A DNA stretch of 7,823 nucleotides from the NCBI GenBank assembly GCA_003132645.1, contig PKYM01000364.1, forward strand, positions 4,154 through 11,976, written 5' to 3'. The translations under genes and the position numbers were made by a program. How positions within the stretch are numbered: position 1 is the stretch's first letter; every line of letters starts with the position of its first letter. Shown here piece by piece: positions 1-4,938 of this stretch. Source of the DNA: Actinomycetota bacterium. GTDB lineage: Bacteria; Actinomycetota; Thermoleophilia; UBA2241. The notes under the pieces are model-generated. The model was given only the letters and a program-made list of their open reading frames with translations, searched no databases and was not told the DNA's origin.

Positions 1-8
1 GGAGCGTG

Positions 9-740
9 ATGAGAGCTGAACTGACGTTCGGGCGGGTCGAAAGCCTCGATCCCCCCTTCACTACCGCGAGCGCCAGCGAGAACGTCGCCTGGTTCATCCG
101 GGCGATGATCTTCTCGGGCGAGTTGGGGCCGGGCGACCGGCTTCCTTCAGGACGCGATCTCTCGGCCCGGCTCGGCATCTCCATCGTCACGCTTCGGGTG
201 GCACTCAAGGCGCTCGAGGTGGCGGGCTACCTCGTCACCAGCAGAGGTGCCCGCGGCGGCTCGAGAGTGAACGACCTGAACGCGCTGACCCGCTGCTGGA
301 CCAGTTGGATGCGTGACAAGGCAGGCGAGGTCGACGAGATCTGCGAGTTGCGCGAGACGATCGAGATCAAAATTGCCCGGCTCGCGGCCGAACGGCGCTC
401 GGAGACGGAGCTCGAGGCCATCGAGCAGGCGAACACGCTGCTGCTCGCGCCGGGCTCCTCGGTCCTGCGCTGGAACGTCGCCTTCCACGACGAGTTGGCG
501 CACGCCGCTCACAACAGGCATCTGGAGCGCGCCATGGTCGAAGTGCGGGGCGAGCTCTTCCTGCCGGCCGACGCGTTCCTGCGCGAGCATCGGGTCGTCG
601 AGCTCGTCGCCGCCCACGGCGCCGTGCTCGACGCGGTGCGCGCTCGCGACGCCGACGCGGCGGCGGAATGCATGCGCTCGCATCTCGTGGATACCCGGGC
701 AGTCATCAGGCAGTCGGTGCAAGAGTCTGCCGAAGTCTGA
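9..740 (+). CDS. GntR family (FadR/FCD subfamily) transcriptional regulator
   Basis: This is a DNA-binding repressor or activator of the FadR type, 243 residues, close to the family's usual 220-250. Residues about 23-88 form the winged helix-turn-helix, with the familiar G-x-L-x-PGDRLPS stretch at 37-47 and a wing ending in RGGSRV. Residues about 105-235 form the all-helical FCD effector domain. Its likely metal or carboxylate ligands are N156 and H160 (the D/N-x3-H motif), H203 and H225. ATG at 9 is chosen because GGAG at 1-4 sits four bases upstream; GTG at 6 is too close to that site. The gene could begin further left, outside the window. The recognition helix is unusual: Ile59 stands where most relatives carry an arginine. 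FCD regulators typically sense organic acids or amino-acid-like metabolites. The target here is unknown. The family call is firm, the effector is not. Confidence 0.9.
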   Translation: MRAELTFGRVESLDPPFTTASASENVAWFIRAMIFSGELGPGDRLPSGRDLSARLGISIVTLRVALKALEVAGYLVTSRGARGGSRVNDLNALTRCWTSWMRDKAGEVDEICELRETIEIKIARLAAERRSETELEAIEQANTLLLAPGSSVLRWNVAFHDELAHAAHNRHLERAMVEVRGELFLPADAFLREHRVVELVAAHGAVLDAVRARDADAAAECMRSHLVDTRAVIRQSVQESAEV

Positions 741-812
741 TCCGGTGACCTGCTCTCGGCTGACGCATCGGCACGGTTCGCGTCGAACGTGGGAACGCTT
801 CGTCTCGAGTGT

Positions 813-833
813 CTCGACTGATGAACAGTCGAG
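813..833. promoter_or_regulatory. Perfect 8-bp inverted repeat upstream of the lipoprotein gene
   Basis: CTCGACTG and CAGTCGAG are exact reverse complements separated by ATGAA. In RNA, two flanking G-U pairs could lengthen the stem to ten. It lies in the 128-base gap between the regulator and the lipoprotein gene, ending 25 bases before that gene's ribosome binding site. No T-run follows, so it does not look like an intrinsic terminator. It could be a dimeric-protein operator (including for the adjacent GntR protein) or a leader hairpin. The symmetry is seen directly; the role is inferred. Confidence 0.45.
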
Positions 834-858
834 GTGACTACGCGTGCAGCCATCTCTT

Positions 859-863
859 GGAGG
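859..863 (+). promoter_or_regulatory. Ribosome binding site that fixes the GTG start of the lipoprotein
   Basis: GGAGG lies five bases upstream of GTG at 869. This selects GTG 869 over in-frame ATGs at 809 and 821. Those earlier starts would put about 20 extra residues in front of an otherwise well-formed lipoprotein signal peptide, and they fall in or next to the hairpin at 813-833. Confidence 0.75.
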
Positions 864-868
864 TCGTC

Positions 869-1474
869 GTGAGAGTTGCCCACTCCGTCCGCCGAAGCGC
901 TGCCGGGGCCACCGTGGTGGTCGCTGCCATGGTGTTGGTCGCAGCCTGTGGCTCGTCAGCCAAAGCAACGACCGCAGCAGCGTCAAGTGGACCGTCGGCG
1001 AGCGCCGGCAGTTCGGCGCCCGCGACTGCCAGCAGTTCCGCGCCAGCGACGGCGAGCAGTTCGGCGTCCGCGACTGCGACGTCGCGGACCATCATCACTC
1101 GATCCGAAGCTGGTGCCGCGCTCGGACAGGCAGTGAAGCCGCCTGTTGAAGGGCGCGCCACTGTAGAAGGGGGTATCGCCGCCGTCTTCTACGGGCCTGA
1201 CGCTCCGGCCGGAGCCAACCCGGACGTCCCTGTCACCGACAGTGTCAGGGTCGTGCTGGTCACCGGCCCCAAGGCGCTCAAGTACTTCAACGACTACCGG
1301 TCAAAGGCTTCCGCTCAGCCGATCGCCGGACTCGGCGACAAGGCCTACTACGACGGCTATGCATCGCTGAGCGTGCTGAAGGGCGACGAGTATCTCCGAG
1401 TCGCCGTGATCGGTGTGAAGAGTGTCCTGCAGGCCGAGGAGAGGCTCGCTGCCGGTGCAGTGCCCCGGATGTGA
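869..1474 (+). CDS. Small secreted lipoprotein of unknown function
   Basis: The product has 201 residues. It has a lipoprotein signal peptide: a basic start (R2, R8-R9), a hydrophobic core, and a VAAC lipobox with the lipidated cysteine at about residue 27. A Ser/Ala/Thr/Pro linker of about 45 residues follows and contains three near-identical eight-residue repeats. The remaining roughly 130 residues form a compact domain with alternating strands and the pattern GLGDKAYY, then SVLKGDEYLRV, near the end. That arrangement resembles the extracytoplasmic domain of many actinobacterial small lipoproteins (DUF3558 or PknH sensor-like). The cysteines usual in those families are absent after the lipobox, so I do not assign it to a family. 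It should sit anchored to the outer face of the membrane, with the linker spanning the wall. It stands alone between the regulator and the membrane-protein operon. The lipoprotein call is strong, the function unknown. Confidence 0.85.
   Translation: MRVAHSVRRSAAGATVVVAAMVLVAACGSSAKATTAAASSGPSASAGSSAPATASSSAPATASSSASATATSRTIITRSEAGAALGQAVKPPVEGRATVEGGIAAVFYGPDAPAGANPDVPVTDSVRVVLVTGPKALKYFNDYRSKASAQPIAGLGDKAYYDGYASLSVLKGDEYLRVAVIGVKSVLQAEERLAAGAVPRM
1007..1078 (+). repeat. Three tandem 24-bp repeats in the lipoprotein linker
   Basis: Units at 1007-1030, 1031-1054 and 1055-1078 encode GSSAPATA, SSSAPATA and SSSASATA. Differences between units are mostly synonymous or first-position changes. The unit is a whole number of codons, so gain or loss of copies would change linker length without breaking the frame. 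It probably arose by slippage or unequal recombination and serves as a flexible, wall-spanning spacer. Confidence 0.85.
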
Positions 1475-1562
1475 TCCGGCTAAGGCGAAACGGCGTCTCG
1501 GAACGGCGCCCGAACCGCGCGCGCCTCGACGTTCAGACCGGCCACGACGGCGTATCGGAGCG

Positions 1563-1592
1563 TTGGCGCTAGCTGCTGTCTATGTCTATCAT
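1563..1592 (+). promoter_or_regulatory. Possible sigma-70-type promoter for the membrane protein/thrE operon
   Basis: TTGGCG at 1563-1568 (four of six matches to the -35 consensus) and TATCAT at 1587-1592 (five of six matches to the -10 consensus) are 18 bases apart. They stand out as an AT-richer patch in GC-rich DNA. Transcription would begin near 1600, giving a leader of roughly 55 bases before the ATG at 1655. It is the best promoter-like pair in the 180-base gap, but it rests on consensus matching alone. Confidence 0.35.
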
Positions 1593-1635
1593 CGGATGAG
1601 TCCGTCGGATGGCACGCCCAGTCGTCTTGCGTGCC
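1593..1635 (+). promoter_or_regulatory. Structured leader with two inverted repeats before the membrane-protein gene
   Basis: CGGA (1593-1596) pairs with TCCG (1601-1604) around the tetraloop TGAG. GGCACGC (1611-1617) pairs perfectly with GCGTGCC (1629-1635) around an 11-base loop. The second stem ends seven bases before the ribosome binding site GAAAG at 1643-1647. The stems are too short and simple to match any riboswitch class I know. They may influence translation or be chance in GC-rich sequence. Confidence 0.3.
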
Positions 1636-1654
1636 GCTTGGTGAAAGCGATCCC

Positions 1655-2167
1655 ATGACTGGAACACACGCAATCAGCCGCCGGTGGGACAGGATCACGC
1701 CCCGCGCCGGCGTCCGCGTCCAGATGTTCTCGGCGGCCCTGCTCTGGCTGGTCGGCACGAGCTTTCTGCTCGTGCGCGGTGTCCTGTTCATCGAGGCGCC
1801 GGGCCCGGGGTTCCACTTCGGCTACTGGATCGTGCCCATCGCGATCGCCGCGATCGTGATCGGCGTCATTAAGGCGCGCTACATCCTCATCAGGTACGCC
1901 GACAAGGCCGCCGCGCGCATCCAGGTCCGCGGGCACGCCTGCTATTTCGGCTTCTTCGCGCCGATGTCGTGGCTGTTCGTGTGCGTGATGATGGGCGGCG
2001 GGATGCTGCTGCGACATTCGGTGCTCGTGAACTTCGCGTGGGGCCGCGTCTTTCTCTCCACGCTCTACATAGCCGTGGGCACCGGCCTGGCCATCGCCGA
2101 TCGCATCTTCTGGATCGCGGCGCTGCGCTCCCAGCCGGAGTCGGAGACGAGATCCGCCGTCGGGTAG
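1655..2167 (+). CDS. Four-helix integral membrane protein, uncharacterised
   Basis: The product has 170 residues. After a short basic cytoplasmic start come four hydrophobic segments at about residues 25-47, 54-73, 96-118 and 126-152. A basic, tyrosine-rich loop between helices 2 and 3 carries KARYILIRYADKAAARI, followed by the sequence RGHACYFGFFAPMSW entering helix 3. The glycine- and methionine-rich stretch MMGGGMLL in helix 3 and an aromatic end to helix 4 (ADRIFW) look like conserved, packed positions. I do not recognise a named family, and no catalytic motif is visible. ATG 1655 is chosen because GAAAG at 1643-1647 is spaced seven bases upstream. The in-frame GTG at 1631 lies within a hairpin arm and has no such site. 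The gene ends 32 bases before the exporter's likely start, so the two are probably cotranscribed. It may be an accessory subunit for the exporter; that is inference only. Confidence 0.8.
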   Translation: MTGTHAISRRWDRITPRAGVRVQMFSAALLWLVGTSFLLVRGVLFIEAPGPGFHFGYWIVPIAIAAIVIGVIKARYILIRYADKAAARIQVRGHACYFGFFAPMSWLFVCVMMGGGMLLRHSVLVNFAWGRVFLSTLYIAVGTGLAIADRIFWIAALRSQPESETRSAVG

Positions 2168-2199
2168 GTCGCAGCGCCGAGCGCGTCACGACGTGTACC

Positions 2200-3657
2200 A
2201 TGGACTCGTGCACTGCGCTGCCGTGGCCATCAGTCTTCGCGGTGGGCGGCGCGCCCGGCGGCAACCAAAGGCCAGGCCGCGACGAGCGGACGCAGCCGGT
2301 GAGCTCGGAGTCAGGTCAGGGCGGCCTCAGGCGGGACGGCCCAAGCGAAGAATCGGAGTGGGCGCACACGGCGACAGAGCCTCGAGTAGAGTTTCTCAAG
2401 ACCCTTGCGAGAGAGCTCGCTCCGCTCGGCCAGACCGCCGCTGAGCTGACGGCGCAGCTTGCCGCCTGCGCCGCCGGCCTCGGTGTGTACGCGCAGTTCT
2501 TCGTGCTGCCGAGCATGGTGCAGATCATCTACGAGGAGTTCGGCGAGGAGCACATCGCCTTCGTTCCCGTGGGCCGCGGCACCGTCGATCTCGAGAGCCA
2601 GGCCCTCCTCGAGAGCGTCGCCGTCTCGGTCGGAAAGGGCTGGATCAGCCCGCAGGCGGGAACGCGACGCATCGAAGCTCTCGTCGCCCAGCGGCCGCGT
2701 TTTCCCCTGTGGCTGCGCCTCACGGCCGGGGGACTGGGACCGTCCGCCGTTGCTCTCCTTCTGGGCGGCGGCCTACGCGAAGCCGTCGCGGCGATGGGTA
2801 TCGGCTTGGCCGTGGCGGTCTTTCATGGCCTTGCCCGGCGCAGCGGCCGGCTGGAGGGCCTGCTGGAACTCTCCTCGGCCGCCTTTGCCGCGTGTCTGGC
2901 GCTGTTGCTGGGCCATTTCATGCAGCGTTTCGACGCGACCGCCGTCGTACTGGCGTCGATCGTGCAGCTGCTGCCCGGCCTGCGCATCACCCAGGGCGTC
3001 TCCGAGCTCGCCGCCGGCGACCTTGTCTGCGGCACCGCGCGCCTTGCCGGGGCGGGCATGACGCTGCTCAACTTGAGCATCGGCGTGACGTTCACCTGGA
3101 CGGTCTTTCACCGGCTCCACGAGTTCCCTGTGCTGGGAGGCGCGCATGGGGCTACGATGGCGATGCTGGCGCTGGCCGTCATCGGCGCGGCGCTGGCCTT
3201 CTCGGTCTCGGAGAACGCCCGGAGCCGCGATGTCGGCTGGGTCTTCGTCGCTGTGATCGTCGCCACCATCGCCAGTCGCGTGGGCGTCTGGGCGCTCGGC
3301 ACGACCCTCGGAGTCGGCATCGCCAGCCTGGCGGTGGGACTTGCCGGCAACGTCTACTCGCGCTATCTGCATCACCCCAAGTCGACGATCACGGTACCGG
3401 GACTGACGGTGCTCGTGCCGGGCGCCCTGGGCTTTAAGGGCGTCTTCAGCCTGGTCAGCAAGGGCGGCCCCGGCGGCGTCAAGGTGCTCGTCACGACGCT
3501 GCTGCTCGCCGTGGCGCTGGTCGTCGGCTCGACGATCGCCGAGGCGATCGTGGCGCCGCGGACCGTGAGCACGCGAGTGATCGACCCGATCCCCCTGCCG
3601 CCCCGGCTGCCGCGCCTGGGGCGGCGCGGACGATCGTCAGGACGTGCGCCCAAGTAG
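2200..3657 (+). CDS. thrE: Threonine/serine exporter (ThrE) family protein
   Basis: This is an inner-membrane exporter of small amino acids, probably driven by the proton motive force as in Corynebacterium glutamicum ThrE (489 residues; this product is 485). Residues about 64-320 match the ThrE N-terminal domain (DUF1212): a soluble part with VYAQFFVLPS and VGKGWISPQAGTRRIEAL, then helices including IVQLLPGLRITQGVSELAAGD and GTARLAGAGMTLL. Residues about 340-465 match the second domain (ThrE_2, DUF3815), marked by VPGLTVLVPGALGFKGVFSL, with about ten membrane segments overall. The start is uncertain. ATG 2200 has no good ribosome binding site, and GTG 2299 (452 residues) is the alternative. 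The first 60 or so residues are polar, low in recognisable conservation, and may not all be translated. It follows the small membrane protein closely and is convergent with the binding-protein remnant. The family is confident; the exact substrate is inferred from the family. Confidence 0.9.
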   Translation: MDSCTALPWPSVFAVGGAPGGNQRPGRDERTQPVSSESGQGGLRRDGPSEESEWAHTATEPRVEFLKTLARELAPLGQTAAELTAQLAACAAGLGVYAQFFVLPSMVQIIYEEFGEEHIAFVPVGRGTVDLESQALLESVAVSVGKGWISPQAGTRRIEALVAQRPRFPLWLRLTAGGLGPSAVALLLGGGLREAVAAMGIGLAVAVFHGLARRSGRLEGLLELSSAAFAACLALLLGHFMQRFDATAVVLASIVQLLPGLRITQGVSELAAGDLVCGTARLAGAGMTLLNLSIGVTFTWTVFHRLHEFPVLGGAHGATMAMLALAVIGAALAFSVSENARSRDVGWVFVAVIVATIASRVGVWALGTTLGVGIASLAVGLAGNVYSRYLHHPKSTITVPGLTVLVPGALGFKGVFSLVSKGGPGGVKVLVTTLLLAVALVVGSTIAEAIVAPRTVSTRVIDPIPLPPRLPRLGRRGRSSGRAPK

Positions 3658-3678
3658 CTGCCGGGGGCAGGCGCCGGC
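3658..3678. terminator. Possible GC-rich terminator hairpin after thrE
   Basis: CTGCC-GGG-GGCAG (3658-3670) begins at the first base after the thrE stop. An alternative stem pairs GCCGG (3660-3664) with CCGGC (3674-3678). It lies in the 51-base gap between two convergent genes, where a terminator is expected. There is no T-run on either side, so this is a weak call. Confidence 0.2.
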
Positions 3679-3708
3679 AAGAAGGGATCGAGTCTCCCAC
3701 GGCGGCCG

Positions 3709-4425
3709 TTACGAGAGGCGCACCTTCGCGTAGCTTCGTTCGAAGGCCGCGTTGAACTCTCCCAGGTCGCGCAGGAACGTGCCGGCCTGTATCTGTTCCT
3801 CGGTCGGCCGCATGGAGCGCTGCACCAGACTGCGCACCAGCGGGTCGGCGGCCGGCGCGACCGGCTGATAGCCGGTGTGGTCGGCGTTCCTTGCGGCCAC
3901 GCGCGGATCGAGCAGATAGTCCAGGCACCGATGCGCGGCGGCCGTGTGCAAGGCGTTGGCCGGAATACACGGAGCATCGGCCCAGACGCGGTAGCCCTCG
4001 ATGGGCAGGATGTAGCGGATGCCCGGCGCGCCTTGCGTGATCGCCGCCGCGACGTCGCCGTCCCAGCACTGCACGATGGCCGTACCCTCGAGGATGGTCT
4101 GCGCGGCCGCCTGCGTGTCGTACCTGGTCACCAGGGGCTTCTGCGCCGTCGCCATGGCTGTCGCCTGATCGAGCAGCCCCTGGTCGGTCGTATTGGGATC
4201 GGCGCCGAGCAAGTAGAGGGCCGGGCTGAGGACCTCGCGCGAGCCGTCGAGCATGGCGATCTGCCCTCTGTACTGCGGGTCGCAGAGCATCTGCAGGTCT
4301 TCTTGGGCGCCGCGATCCGGTCGAGGCGCACCGCGAAGCCCTCGGTGCCGAAGCAGAAGATCGCGATGTACTTGGTGCCGTCGGTCCCCGGATCGTAGGG
4401 CGGCGATTGGCAGTAGGGCTGAGTG
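3709..4425 (-). pseudogene. Remnant of a PotD-like polyamine ABC transporter substrate-binding protein
   Basis: About 235 residues of a spermidine/putrescine-type binding protein can be read, against 340-400 in intact relatives. In one frame (about 4420-4306) comes PPYDPGTDGTKY, followed by FGTEGFAVRLDRIAAP, the segment that precedes the hinge in PotD-like proteins. The frame then changes near 4296-4310. The rest continues to the natural C-terminus at 3709: LCDPQYRGQIAMLDGSREVL, ALYLLGADPNTTDQ, CWDGDVAAAI, ILPIEGYRVWADAPCIPANA and LDYLLDP. Nothing resembling the first 100 or so residues (signal peptide, first lobe) occurs upstream on the minus strand. The similarity ends near 4425, where a different gene scrap begins, and the next in-frame codon block reaches a TAA near 4454. 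With no start, signal or intact frame it should be non-functional. In life the family delivers polyamines to PotABC importers. A sequencing slip could explain the frameshift, but not the missing 5' end. Confidence 0.8.
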
Positions 4426-4716
4426 ACGTGCTCGTGGGAGTGGTCGGTCGACGCTGGGGGTTACTCGTATCTCATCGATCAGACTCCGGGGGCGGTCCCT
4501 CCCGCGCAGATCACGAGCTCGGTGGTGCGCTTCTCGTCGAGGCCTGCGCAGGTGGGTCTGCGGCCCTGGGACATTGCGAGCGGCGATCTGAACGGCGACG
4601 GTAAGCTCGACGTCGTCGTGGCAAACTACGCCGCCGACACGGTCAGTGTGCTGCTCGGTAAAGGCGACGGCAGCTTGAAAGCGGCGGCACGTCCCGACAA
4701 CGGCGCCCACGCTTAG
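4423..4716 (+). pseudogene. Fragment of a surface protein: Ig/FN3-like strand motif plus one FG-GAP/VCBS-like repeat
   Basis: The open frame encodes 97 residues with no signal peptide, no clear ribosome binding site and no full domain. Residues about 5-35 (EWSVDAGGYSYLIDQTPGAV) resemble the strand pattern of Ig/FN3-like repeats in large actinobacterial surface proteins, judged from memory. Residues about 43-85 form one FG-GAP/VCBS-like unit: RPWDIASGDLNGDGKLDVVV, then ANYAADTVSVLLGKGDGS. It contains the calcium-loop pattern D55-x-N57-x-D59-G-x-x-D63. Intact FG-GAP proteins carry several such units as a beta-propeller. Here the next unit is expected just where a TAG ends the frame. The left end coincides with the break in the minus-strand binding-protein remnant. 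I read it as a piece of one or two larger genes left by deletion. A small expressed ORF is possible but unlikely. Confidence 0.6.
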
Positions 4717-4938
4717 AAGGAAGTCCGTTCGGGAAGAGGTCGTGCGTTTCTCGCCGGGAGGGGCAGGAGCTCCGCGGTGTGCCGAAGGTCGCGAGAGGCA
4801 TCGCCCAAAGCAGGCGACGCCACTCGCTCGGTGGGCGGCGGCGCGGGGACTACTCGGCGCGGATTCGGACAGTGAGCGGCCGACGTACCTCCTTCCGGGG
4901 CACGCGCTGCTCCAGGCGGGTCGCAAAGGAGAGTCCGT
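4717..4938. other. Intergenic region upstream of the Liv operon
   Basis: This gap of 222 bases must hold the promoter and any operator for the transporter operon, unless transcription enters from outside. I see no convincing -35/-10 pair, since it is uniformly GC-rich. One imperfect stem-loop is visible, CGCCAC paired with GTGGGCG (one bulged G) around TCGCTCG at about 4817-4836. No riboswitch or tRNA-like structure was recognised. At its end is a strong ribosome binding site, AAAGGAGAG (4925-4933), five bases before the ATG. Confidence 0.5.

Noticed and set aside
147..986. A minus-strand open frame of about 279 codons opposite the GntR gene
   Set aside because: It is the antisense shadow of a clear FCD regulator, has an Arg/His-rich composition and shows no domain.
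1465..1479. Inverted repeat CCGGAT-GTG-ATCCGG over the lipoprotein stop codon
   Set aside because: The six-pair stem is real, but it has only a three-base loop, overlaps the coding end and lacks a following T-run. It is too weak to call a terminator.
3709..4926. A long minus-strand open frame of about 405 codons spanning the PotD-like remnant and beyond
   Set aside because: Only the part left of about 4305 resembles a protein family. The remainder is Arg/Pro-rich translation typical of the wrong frame in GC-rich DNA, so it is not a single gene.
4717..4938. Plus-strand open frames of 66-119 codons starting upstream of the binding-protein gene
   Set aside because: They show Arg/Gly-rich compositions, no ribosome binding sites and no motifs, and the longer one runs out of frame into the binding-protein gene.
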